Assembly: GCA_965214295.1 (NCBI GenBank)
Contig: OZ243944.1
Coordinates: 3,162,001-3,226,000, forward strand
Source of the DNA: JAJDUF01 sp965214295
Lineage (GTDB): Bacteria > Chloroflexota > UBA11872 > UBA12225 > JAJDUF01
Reading direction: 5' to 3'
DNA: 64,000 bases
Both the position numbers and the translations under genes were made by a program. Each line of letters begins with the position of its first letter. Position 1 is the stretch's first letter. The notes beneath the pieces are model-generated. The model made no database searches. It was not told where the DNA came from and saw only the letters and a program-made list of their open reading frames with translations. This document shows, piece by piece, positions 8,150-15,500 of the stretch.

Positions 8150-9241
8150 CTACGCCGGCAAGGTGTCGGGAACACCGGCGGCGTCCGCCATGATCGTCTC
8201 GATGTCCGCGAGGTCAGCCGGGGTTAGGCGGACGTTGAGCGCGCCAACGTTGTCTACGACCTCGCGCGGATGAGACATGCCGACGAGTGCCACGCTCACC
8301 GCCGGCCGGTGGAGCACCCACGCGAGCGCCAACTGGGCGACGCTGGCGCGGTGGCGACGGGCGAGGCTCCGCAGGCGCTCGACGACGGCGAGGTTCTGCG
8401 TGAAGCTCTCCGGGGCAAACAAGTCCGGGGAGGAGGCCTCGCTGCGACGCGGATCCGTCTCGGCGCAGGTCAGCTCCGCAGTGAGCGTGCCGGTGAGCAA
8501 GCCGGAGGCCAGCGAGGCCGAGGCGAGCACCCCGATGCCGAACATGCGGCACGTCTCGAAGACTTCCTGCTCCCAACGCCGGTCGAAGAGATGATAGTCA
8601 ACCTCATTGACGATCAGCGGCGCGTGCGGCAAGCCGGCCAGCACCTGCTCGGCCTTGCAGTTGGCAACTCCAATATGGCGCACCTTCCCCTGATCCCGTG
8701 CGCTGACCAGCGCGGCCAGCGTCTCCTCAATGGGCGTCTGCGTATGACGCGCCGGAGCTGCACCACCTATGTCCAGCTGATCGTGCAGCCCCGGCGTTGT
8801 CACGAGAACATCCACGAGGAGCAGGTCTACGTAATCGGTTCCGAGCCGGCGCAAGCTGGCGTGCAGCCCCCCTACACCGTCGAGGACCGCGGCGCGGCTG
8901 CCATCACGGCGGGCCGTTGGCGCCGGGTCGTCGGGGTCCCACGTATACCCGACCTTGGTGATGACGTTGACTTCCTGGCGCCAGCGGCCGAGGGCGCGCC
9001 CTAGTAGCTCCTCAGCGCGTCCGAAGCCGTAACGGGGCGCGGTATCGAAACAATTGATGCCCACAGTCATCGCCTGCCGGATGGTGGCCATAGCATCAGC
9101 CTCACTGACCGGCCCGAACGCGCCGCCGAGGGGGCGGCAGCCGAAGCCAATCGCCGAGGCCACTAGCTCGGAGCGGCCGACATGGCGATACTCCATCGGA
9201 GCCGGGGCCATCGGGGCCATGTGCAAGGGGAGGCCTACCAT
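8150..9241 (-). CDS. aldo/keto reductase carrying an in-frame palindromic insertion
   Basis: A 363-residue NADPH-dependent TIM-barrel reductase of the L-fuco-beta-pyranose dehydrogenase-like group. Asp and Tyr of the tetrad are in NCFDTAPRYGFG (about residues 63-74) and Lys in VITKVGYTWD (about 95). The segment that normally reads LLLxHD, holding the catalytic His, reads LLLVDV, and three codons later about 20 residues (TPGLHDQLDIGGAAPAR) interrupt the usual join to TPIEETLAAL. The insertion corresponds to the palindrome at 8751-8795. AAGGAC lies 6 bases before the ATG at 9241. Activity is doubtful. Confidence 0.85.
   Translation of the reverse strand: MVGLPLHMAPMAPAPMEYRHVGRSELVASAIGFGCRPLGGAFGPVSEADAMATIRQAMTVGINCFDTAPRYGFGRAEELLGRALGRWRQEVNVITKVGYTWDPDDPAPTARRDGSRAAVLDGVGGLHASLRRLGTDYVDLLLVDVLVTTPGLHDQLDIGGAAPARHTQTPIEETLAALVSARDQGKVRHIGVANCKAEQVLAGLPHAPLIVNEVDYHLFDRRWEQEVFETCRMFGIGVLASASLASGLLTGTLTAELTCAETDPRRSEASSPDLFAPESFTQNLAVVERLRSLARRHRASVAQLALAWVLHRPAVSVALVGMSHPREVVDNVGALNVRLTPADLADIETIMADAAGVPDTLPA
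8751..8795. mobile_element. PGLH-type palindromic element inside the aldo/keto reductase gene
   Basis: GCCGGAGCTGCAC at 8751-8763 pairs with GTGCAGCCCCGGC at 8783-8795 (12 of 13). Read on the gene strand it encodes PGLHDQLDIGGAAP, close to PELSNPMDSGGAAP in the GNAT gene and PGLHSPLETGGAD in the GH32 gene. It lies exactly where family members have no extra residues. Confidence 0.8.
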
Positions 9242-9396
9242 TGATTGTCCTTATACGCCAAAACTGCCGACCGGGGCCGGCCGCGCGATACACGTGGACC
9301 GGACGAGGGCCAAAAGCGACAAGACCGGGGCGTCAACGATGTGCTTGCGGCGTCAGTAACCGGCTCATCCGGCATCCTAGTCGAGCAAACGACTCG

Positions 9397-10500
9397 CTAC
9401 GCGCGGTTCCAGGCATGAGCTACCACTGCCGCCTGCGGCACCTCTTCTGCCGCCCGCTCGCCGGTCGGCATGGCCTGGAAACGCGGCTGATTGAAGACCT
9501 CCACCAACTCACGAGCGACCGCCGCCGGATCGTGACGGATGGCGTCTTGCTTATTCCACAAGACGTACTCTGCGTCACGCTGCTCGATCATACTTCCGGC
9601 AACAACCTGGACGCCCAACTCGGTGATCTTCCGCACCTCCTCCGGTGTAATTGCCAGCAGCAAGAGACCGCTACGCCGGAACCGCTCCAGGGTAGGCTCG
9701 GAAGGTACCCCGGTATTGATGAATGCATAGTCGAGCAGATCGGCTCCGAGGTAGGAGGCCACCTCGGCCACGTGATCGTAGGCCGTGAGACCGTCAGTCT
9801 GACCGGGTTGGGTCGTGGTGTTGCAGATATACACGGTGCGCGCACCGCGCTCCCGGGCCTCGGCAATGGCCTCGCGCACCCCCTTCACCAGCAGCGAGGC
9901 GATCACGGTGGTGAAAAGGCTGCCTGGCCCGAAAGTAATGATATCGGCTTCGTGAAGCGCCTCGACTACGCCGGAATAGACCTCGGCTTCCTCATCGCGG
10001 AGGAAGACGCGCTGGATCGAGGGCTTTTCCAGCCCCCGCACACTGACTTCCTCGTACCGCAAAGTGCCGTCTACCAACTCGGCGCAGAGATGCGTGCTCG
10101 TGAGGGTGACCGGCAAGATGCGCCCGGCAGATTGCAGAATGCGGTTCGCTTCCAGCACCGCCCGCTCAAAGCTGCCGGTCATCTGCGCCAAGGCGCCGAT
10201 AAACAAGTTGCCGAACGCCACCCCGTTGAACTCGTTGAGGCGCTGGCTGATGATCCGGTGCTGAAACAGGTCTCGGAGGAGGGGATCGGCACGCGAAAGC
10301 AGCACCATCGCGTTACGCAGGTCGCCGGGTGCCGGTACTCGGAGGATATTCCGTACTGCGCCGGTGCTGCGGCCGGAATCGGTCACAGCGATCACGCCCG
10401 TCACGTCATCCGTGTACTCGACCAGCCCCTGCATAACCTGGGCTGCACCGCACCCCCCCCCGAAGCAGACGGCCTTGAATGCGCGATGTGGTGTGGCCAC
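9397..10500 (-). CDS. yvcK: YvcK/CofD-like gluconeogenesis factor
   Basis: A 367-residue protein of the YvcK family (UDP-sugar binding, needed for growth on gluconeogenic carbon and for cell shape in several bacteria). Visible blocks are FGGGCGAAQVMQGL near residue 13, VIAVTDSGRSTGAVR near 36, PGDLRNAMVLLS near 58 and ITFGPGSLFTTVIASLLVKGV near 195. The GTG at 10500 is preceded by AGGAG at a spacing of 10. It is divergent from the DUF2203 gene; the usual whiA and rapZ neighbours are not here. Confidence 0.9.
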   Translation of the reverse strand: MATPHRAFKAVCFGGGCGAAQVMQGLVEYTDDVTGVIAVTDSGRSTGAVRNILRVPAPGDLRNAMVLLSRADPLLRDLFQHRIISQRLNEFNGVAFGNLFIGALAQMTGSFERAVLEANRILQSAGRILPVTLTSTHLCAELVDGTLRYEEVSVRGLEKPSIQRVFLRDEEAEVYSGVVEALHEADIITFGPGSLFTTVIASLLVKGVREAIAEARERGARTVYICNTTTQPGQTDGLTAYDHVAEVASYLGADLLDYAFINTGVPSEPTLERFRRSGLLLLAITPEEVRKITELGVQVVAGSMIEQRDAEYVLWNKQDAIRHDPAAVARELVEVFNQPRFQAMPTGERAAEEVPQAAVVAHAWNRA

Positions 10501-10775
10501 TGGCTACATACTCCTATCGAGACTTCCGGTGAGTGCCAACTGTGATCGCGGCGGTCGGCACTGACCAGCCAGCGACTACCCTAACTGTATAAACAGCGAG
10601 GCGGGTGTCGCCATGTTACCACAAAAATACAAACGGAACACACGTACCGCGGTTCCTACCACGCGGCCGCTCCCCCGGGAGTGCATTGGCGCTGCGTGCT
10701 CACCGGCGCTCAGCGGCCTCCCCCGTGCAGCCCGCTCCGGGGCAGCCATGCTGCTGTGCTAAGATGAGACTGACC

Positions 10776-11168
10776 ATGCCGCGCTTGTTCACGCTCGAAG
10801 AGGCACAAGCACTCCTGCCCCGTGTCCAGGGCTTGGTGGCTCGCGGGCGGAAACAGATCCAGGACTACGTCGCGGCCAAACAGCAGCTCGCGGCTACGGT
10901 GCAAACCGTGCGGGGGAACGGCCACCGGGCGGACACGTTGCAGCAGGCGCAATTAGCAACTACACGCGCTCTGCGTCAAGTCCAGCAAACCGCCGAAGAG
11001 CTGCACGCCCTCGGCTGCGAGGTCAGAGACCTGGAAATGGGCCTGATTGATTTCCGGTCGCAGCGGGAGGGGCGAGAAATCTATCTCTGTTGGTGCGTCG
11101 GCGAGGAGACAATCTCCTATTGGCACGAGCTTGACGCCGGATTCGGCAGGCGGCAGCCGCTCGACTAG
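10776..11168 (+). CDS. DUF2203 family protein
   Basis: A 130-residue protein. The N-terminus RLFTLEEAQALLPRVQGLV, a central coiled coil (about residues 25-85) and a C-terminal GREIYLCWCVGEETISYWHELDAGFGRRQPL block are the DUF2203 signature. Function unknown; these proteins are small and cytoplasmic. No good ribosome binding site is seen; ATG at 10764 would add four residues. The 275-base gap upstream, shared with yvcK, shows no repeats that I can place. Confidence 0.85.
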   Translation: MPRLFTLEEAQALLPRVQGLVARGRKQIQDYVAAKQQLAATVQTVRGNGHRADTLQQAQLATTRALRQVQQTAEELHALGCEVRDLEMGLIDFRSQREGREIYLCWCVGEETISYWHELDAGFGRRQPLD

Positions 11169-11237
11169 GCGCTGTTGACATCTCCCGGTCACTCCCGCGA
11201 ACGCGGGAATCCGGTATGGACAAGGAAAGCGGGCATC

Positions 11238-11534
11238 ATGACGCAGTCCGTCCCAGCCACCCGGCCCCCGGATATTGACGGCCACGTCCGGGCCATTGCA
11301 CGCGAGCAGGAGCCGGCAGCGGCCGTTCTTGCCCTGGTGCTCATCGTCCATCGGGCCACGAACGAGCTGCAAAAACTCAGCCGCCGTGAGGCCGGACGGC
11401 GGCGCGGCCAGCCGGATTGGGGCGCTTGGGCCAGCCTGCACAATGCTACGCGCGACATGGTGCTCAAGGCCGCCACGTGCCGGAAGACGGCCCGCCAACT
11501 GGCTGCCGCCGCGGCGGACGACAGCCCGGCGTAG
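11238..11534 (+). CDS. hypothetical protein, 98 residues
   Basis: Small soluble helical protein of unknown function. AAGGAAAG lies about 8 bases before the ATG at 11238. The upstream frame (from 11175) runs through an ACTCCCGCGAACGCGGGAAT palindrome and is unlikely to be translated. It carries many Arg, Lys and Ala residues and no motif that I recognise. Between DUF2203 (same strand) and the convergent cupin gene. Confidence 0.45.
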   Translation: MTQSVPATRPPDIDGHVRAIAREQEPAAAVLALVLIVHRATNELQKLSRREAGRRRGQPDWGAWASLHNATRDMVLKAATCRKTARQLAAAAADDSPA

Positions 11535-11563
11535 GTGCATGCGCGGCGCTCGCCCGGCACCCG

Positions 11564-11962
11564 CTACGGATCGAGGCAGACGAGCGGACGCGGGTCGTCC
11601 ACTACGGTCGCCGGACCGGTGGGGCCGTCGTAATCGGGCGCCGCCAGCACTACCACTTGGCGCATCGGCGTGGTGCCGGTGTTGCGGAACCAGTGGACGG
11701 TATGCGCCGGGATGATGACCGCTACACCGGGGCGGACCGTGACTTTCTCGTCTCCCACCTCGCCCTCGCCGGTACCCGCCAGGAACAGAAAGACTTCCTC
11801 GTGTGGATGCGTGTGCTTGGTCGTGGGCCCACCGCCCGGCTGCCACTCCGAGGTCCAGATCGAGACCGCCGACGCGCCGACGGACTTACTGACCAGGTAG
11901 TGCTGGACCGCGCCGGGGTTGGTCCGGTATTTGGGACGGTCGCCGCCGTACACGACAGGCAT
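11564..11962 (-). CDS. cupin domain protein
   Basis: A 132-residue single-domain cupin. Motif 1 is G...KHTHPHEEVFLFLAGTGE (about residues 47-66) and motif 2 is PGVAVIIPAHTVHWFRNTG (about 76-94); the His and Glu residues are placed to bind one metal ion. Such proteins may be isomerases, dioxygenases or sugar-binding domains, so no reaction is assigned. GAGAGGAGG lies 6 bases before the ATG at 11962, deciding that start over an upstream Met. Confidence 0.88.
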   Translation of the reverse strand: MPVVYGGDRPKYRTNPGAVQHYLVSKSVGASAVSIWTSEWQPGGGPTTKHTHPHEEVFLFLAGTGEGEVGDEKVTVRPGVAVIIPAHTVHWFRNTGTTPMRQVVVLAAPDYDGPTGPATVVDDPRPLVCLDP

Positions 11963-12065
11963 CGGTGGCCTCCTCTCAGCCGTTGCGTTGCCGGCCATCA
12001 TACACCGGGGGGTGAGGCGGGCAACGCCGTCGTGGGGGCAGGGAGAGAGGGAGAGGGGCAGGGGG

Positions 12066-12240
12066 CTGACAAGGGTAGGGTTTTTGTCTGCATCAGGATT
12101 TTCGGGATGGAGGGATGATCAGGATGGTTTCCGGCTAGCGCGGGAAGCACCCGGGTCCGGTAGCCCGGCTACCGCCAGGTAGTCCCCGGGCGCCTGGGCG
12201 CGATAAATCGCGTCCCTACACGAAAACCTATCCCTGCCAG
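12066..12240. mobile_element. diverged MITE-like element, CACAAGGGTAGG family
   Basis: The left end CTGACAAGGGTAGGGTTTTTG and the right end ACGAAAACCTATCCCTGCCAG are degenerate inverted repeats. Inside is a GCATCAGGATTTTCGGGAT block (also at 31240, 47430 and 61960) and the GGCGCGATAAATCGCG block. First of two elements filling the 700-base gap before the HTH-NYN gene. Confidence 0.55.
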
Positions 12241-12341
12241 GGGTTAGAGAGGGGGCATGGGCCGGGGACACGTAGCTCCACTACCTCATCAAGTTGGCAA
12301 AGCTCATCCATCCCAGCGGCGTGGCTTGGGCATATTTCACC

Positions 12342-12622
12342 CAGGGTCTTTCCATTGTCACCCTTGTCACCCCCGTGTCACCCTTGTCACCCCCGGTTCG
12401 AGCCAGGGGCCGGCTCTGAGCCTGTCGGCTCCGCTCAAGGCACACTCCGCGCCGGGTCGCTCCCACGGGGCGAGATTCTTCGCTCCGCTCAGAATGACAG
12501 TGGGAAGGCTGCTCAGAATGACAGTGGGAAGGCTGCTCAGAATGGCAGTGGGAAGGCTGCTCAGAATGACCGGGGTGGTGGTGATGAATGAGCGGGGTGG
12601 TGGTGACTTTGGAAAGGCCCTG
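12342..12622. mobile_element. MITE-like element, CAGGGCCTTTCCA family, expanded copy
   Basis: It starts CAGGGTCTTTCCATTGTCACC and ends GGTGACTTTGGAAAGGCCCTG. Flanks TATTTCACC and TGTTTCACT agree at 7 of 9 positions, as expected for an old 9-bp target duplication. It is twice the length of the 32448-32588 copy because of an extra TCAAGGCACACTCCGCG segment and the 24-bp tandem repeat. It ends eight bases before the operator of the HTH-NYN gene. Confidence 0.7.
12488..12570. repeat. 24-bp tandem repeat, about three and a half copies
   Basis: CTCAGAATGACAGTGGGAAG plus GCTG is repeated head to tail with a single A-to-G change in the third copy. It is internal to the surrounding MITE-like element; the unit contains the GAATGAC tail common to many repeats here. 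Confidence 0.85.
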
Positions 12623-12629
12623 TGTTTCA

Positions 12630-12669
12630 CTACAGAACTGTTGATAAATACAGTTCTGTAGTCTATACT
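12630..12669 (+). promoter_or_regulatory. sigma70-type promoter with overlapping palindromic operator
   Basis: TTGATA (12641-12646) and TATACT (12664-12669) are separated by exactly 17 bases. CTACAGAACTGT (12630-12641) and ACAGTTCTGTAG (12650-12661) form a perfect 12-bp inverted repeat with an 8-base centre that covers the -35 box and most of the spacer. A dimeric repressor bound here would block RNA polymerase. The obvious candidate is the HTH protein encoded 32 bases downstream. Confidence 0.8.
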
Positions 12670-12700
12670 GGGTACCAACCGTCTCACGAGGAGCACCACG

Positions 12701-13465
12701 ATGGCCCCCGTCAAACCTGGCCGCTTCAAGTTCGACCCGGGGAGCATCGCCCAGGTCAGAGACCGCCTCGGCCTTAGCCAAAAGAAGCTGGCTGCGCTCC
12801 TGGGTGTTCCCGCCAATACGCTGGCTCGCTGGGAAACCGGCGCCACGACCCCGGATGCCGATTCGTTGGCGGCGATCTATTCCGTGGCCGCCAAACACCA
12901 GATAACCCCCGAATTCTTCCAAAGGAGGAAGAAGATGGCCAAGCCTGCCAAGGGCCGCACCCGCCTGCTCGTCTTCTGGGACATCCAGACACTACCGCCA
13001 TCTGCCACCGCTGTACGCCAAGCTGATAAAGCGATAAGGCAATCGCTAGGAGCAAGGTTTCCTACCGCCGCCGCCAGCCGCCAGCTCTCGTTCAAGGCAT
13101 TTTCCTACTTGTCCGATTCTCAAGCGACCGATGAACTCCAGGAGCTTGGATGGAGGGTGTGGGAAGACGATGATGATCTGAGTGACGACATCATCAGTCA
13201 CGGCAAAAGTGACTGTGGACAAGAACCAGAGAACACTATTCTCGTGCTGCTGACTCGCCCTAACCGGGGAGAGTTTGTCGATCTGGTGCGAGAACTCAAG
13301 AGCAAAGGTGTGAAGGTGTACCTCATGTCTCCAGAGCCTCGCGCATTCCTAGAAGCTATACAATCGAAGGGACTAATCGAAGCGATAGGGGACAAGCATT
13401 GGATCAGGCTGACCGGACAGGTATGGTCACAGGTACAAACGCCTATCCTGGGCAGTTATCGCTAG
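12701..13465 (+). CDS. XRE-type HTH protein fused to a NYN/PIN-like domain
   Basis: A 254-residue protein. Residues about 14-60 form an HTH domain (QVRDRLGLSQKKLAALLGV, then TLARWETG) of the YgiT/HigA-like type. After a basic linker (RRKKMAKPAKGR, about 76-87), residues about 88-240 look like a NYN/PIN-like fold: LLVFWDIQTLPP as the first strand, ENTILVLLTRPNRGEFVDLVRELKSKG, then VKVYLMSP. The Asp-rich SGDxDF loop of active NYN nucleases is replaced by TRPNRGEF, so catalysis is uncertain. GC is visibly lower than in neighbouring genes. SD-like GAGGAG precedes the ATG. Probably autoregulated. Confidence 0.7.
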   Translation: MAPVKPGRFKFDPGSIAQVRDRLGLSQKKLAALLGVPANTLARWETGATTPDADSLAAIYSVAAKHQITPEFFQRRKKMAKPAKGRTRLLVFWDIQTLPPSATAVRQADKAIRQSLGARFPTAAASRQLSFKAFSYLSDSQATDELQELGWRVWEDDDDLSDDIISHGKSDCGQEPENTILVLLTRPNRGEFVDLVRELKSKGVKVYLMSPEPRAFLEAIQSKGLIEAIGDKHWIRLTGQVWSQVQTPILGSYR

Positions 13466-13818
13466 CTCGCTCTGTCGAGGGAGTCCGCCGCCGGCAACTC
13501 CGCCGCTCGGTTCCGCGGTCAGGGGGCAGCGACGGGCGGGCCGCCTTTCGTTGTTCCGGCACACAAGCGCGTCACTCCAGCGCAAGTCGGAGTCCAGGGG
13601 GCCGCAGAATGACGACCATCCATAGCTCCCCGTCCCGCAGGGGACATGGATTGCGGCTTGCGCTGCCATGACGGGTGGGTAGTATTTTCGTGCCAACGAT
13701 GGGCGGCCGGGTGATGGGTTCCGGCCGGCGCCGGAACGACGGGGGCGCTGTCGTCTTACATCTCGATGCGCTGGCTCCGGTGCGGCGGCGCGAGGGTGAG
13801 CATTTCACCTCGGCCTGG
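13466..13818. other. gene-free gap with degenerate palindromic repeats
   Basis: No reading frame here looks real. A degenerate ATTGCGGCTTGCGCTGCCATGACG repeat (about 13650-13673) and a GGTTCCGGCCGGCGCCGGAAC palindrome with the GAC tail (about 13717-13740) are the only structured features before the tRNA. Confidence 0.5.
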
Positions 13819-13824
13819 TATACT
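13819..13824 (+). promoter_or_regulatory. probable -10 box of tRNA-Asn
   Basis: TATACT stands 15 bases before the mature tRNA 5' end. The -35 region at the right distance (GTGAGC) is weak. Confidence 0.4.
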
Positions 13825-13839
13825 CTAGGTGGTCGGCGG

Positions 13840-13915
13840 TCCTCGATAGCTCAATTGGTAGAGCGGGCGGCTGTTAACCGCTAGGTTGCAGGTTCGAGTC
13901 CTGCTCGAGGAGCCA
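13840..13915 (+). tRNA. tRNA-Asn (anticodon GTT)
   Basis: A 76-base cloverleaf. The acceptor stem TCCTCGA/TCGAGGA, D-arm with AGCTCAATTGGTAGAGC, anticodon arm GGCGG-CTGTTAA-CCGCT with GTT, TpsiC arm GGTTCGAGTC, discriminator G and an encoded CCA are all visible. A hairpin terminator follows after about 40 bases. No duplicate of the tRNA 3' end was noticed downstream, so an integration event at this tRNA is not shown. Confidence 0.97.
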
Positions 13916-13955
13916 GATTCTCAACCGCCAATTGCGGCAGCCTAACAGTTAAGCA

Positions 13956-13992
13956 CAAGACCCCGAGGGGTGATCCCACCGGGGTCTTGTTG
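13956..13992 (+). terminator. hairpin terminator after tRNA-Asn
   Basis: CAAGACCCCG (13956-13965) and CGGGGTCTTG (13980-13989) form a perfect 10-bp stem with a 14-base loop, followed by a short T-containing stretch (TTGT). Confidence 0.75.
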
Positions 13993-14183
13993 TATCCGGT
14001 GCTTTTCCAAGCACTTGCGCCGCCCCGCTGCTGGGCGGTGGAGGGGACCTTTGCCTGGCTGGGGCGCTATCGGCGGTTGAGCAATGTCAGAGCTTGATTC
14101 ATCCGGTACTGCTTCCGCGACCCTGGCGCCTGAGCGAGGAATCGCCAGCGCCGCGTCGGCGGTGTAGTGATAACATCTAACGT

Positions 14184-15500
14184 ATGTCTCCGCTGCATAG
14201 AATTCGATTCGACCTGGGGGGAGTGGCGCGTCTGGATTCCCTCCTGGGGCCGTACATCACATTCGCATTTTGGGTATTTGCCGCAATCGTCCTGCTCAAT
14301 GTCCGTGGCCTGAATCTTCCAGCTCCCGTAGAACAGCTCATCCAGGAGGAAATACTCGCCTGTTGCCTGATTTTGATGGGCCTGAGCAAAGCTCACTTGC
14401 GGCAGGCCCTTGGCACGGCCGGCGTATTGTTTCTTGCTGCGATAGCATCCTATCTGTTCATCAGCTTCGCCGTCTCCGTCGCCACCGGCGCCGAATTGTT
14501 GCCCAAGGCGGACTTCTATCTGCGGACGTACACGCTTTTTGGGGTCTTTACCCTGGCCACAGTCCTCGGCGGTCGCGCTGTCCTGGAGCGAATCGGGATG
14601 GAGAGGTTGTCGAATGGAGTCCTGATAATTCTGGTAGTGAGCTGCACTGTCATTTTGGCATCGCCAGTGCTGGACGATATCTCCGCGCTATCGCCTTCTC
14701 GCTGGTCCGGTCGCATCGCCGGTACTTTCAATACTCCCAATGACACGGGATTCGTCGCTTGCCTGGCGGCAGCGCTGGCGTTATCATTCATGGGCATCGG
14801 CCGGCGGCGCGGCCTCGCGTATCTGGGCGCGACCATGGGATCCACCGCAGTGATAGCATCGGGTTCTAGAACTTCACTCATCACGCTGGTCGTCTTACTG
14901 GTCTACTTCTTGATGCTAAACGGTCGTGGCGAGCGAGGCCGGATTGCCCGCTGGATGGTCGTTTTTTCCGTTTTGACCTCCGTCGGAGTGGCCATTTACT
15001 GGAGCATGAATCGTGAATGGAGTCTTCTGCAAATTCATCAACTGGAAGAAATAGCCAAATTCATCGCCCACCTCGAAGGAAAGGAGGGATATCAAGATTT
15101 TATAGAGCGGCAGTATTTGTTGAAAATGTCCAGCGAAAAGATCCTGGAATCACCCATTGTCGGTAATGGCATCGGCCAGTTGCATCAGCTATATCGCCCC
15201 CCAGGATCACGTTGGTTGAGCGCACACAATCAGTATCTATTGTTGGCCGGAGAGGCCGGCTTTATCCCATTGACTCTGTACGTGCTGTCTCTTTTCCTTT
15301 TGCTACGGTCACGCTGGGTCATGCCGAAATCCCTGACTAGGGATGTGGTTGTAAGCTGGGCAATTGTGATCGCATTGGCCGGTCTTGCCCATGACACCTG
15401 GTTCAAGGAGCCTTTCTATGCTTTTGCCATCGGCTTGGCTTGCGCCATAGTGGCTGGGACTCCAAAGGCTGCTGTCACGGCGAATCAGGGGGTAGTGTAA
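14184..15500 (+). CDS. O-antigen ligase-like / Wzy-type membrane protein
   Basis: A 438-residue polytopic membrane protein with about 10-11 helices and the large periplasmic loop typical of the O-antigen ligase/polymerase superfamily: after ASGSRTSLITLVVLLVY (about residues 230-246) comes a hydrophilic loop with NGIGQLHQLY and SAHNQYLLLAGEAGFIPLTLY (about 340-372). Base composition (about 50-54 percent GC in the lines I counted) is well below the neighbours, suggesting transfer. There are no glycosyltransferase or polysaccharide genes beside it and no clear ribosome binding site. The last 16 bases overlap the convergent ABC ATPase gene. Confidence 0.8.
   Translation: MSPLHRIRFDLGGVARLDSLLGPYITFAFWVFAAIVLLNVRGLNLPAPVEQLIQEEILACCLILMGLSKAHLRQALGTAGVLFLAAIASYLFISFAVSVATGAELLPKADFYLRTYTLFGVFTLATVLGGRAVLERIGMERLSNGVLIILVVSCTVILASPVLDDISALSPSRWSGRIAGTFNTPNDTGFVACLAAALALSFMGIGRRRGLAYLGATMGSTAVIASGSRTSLITLVVLLVYFLMLNGRGERGRIARWMVVFSVLTSVGVAIYWSMNREWSLLQIHQLEEIAKFIAHLEGKEGYQDFIERQYLLKMSSEKILESPIVGNGIGQLHQLYRPPGSRWLSAHNQYLLLAGEAGFIPLTLYVLSLFLLLRSRWVMPKSLTRDVVVSWAIVIALAGLAHDTWFKEPFYAFAIGLACAIVAGTPKAAVTANQGVV

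Noticed and set aside
12488..12570. Possible CRISPR or iteron array
   Set aside because: 24-bp units are contiguous, few, and internal to a MITE-like element; no replication gene is near.
13840..15500. tRNA-Asn as attachment site of an integrated element
   Set aside because: No integrase gene and no repeat of the tRNA 3' end was found; only the low GC of flanking genes hints at transfer.
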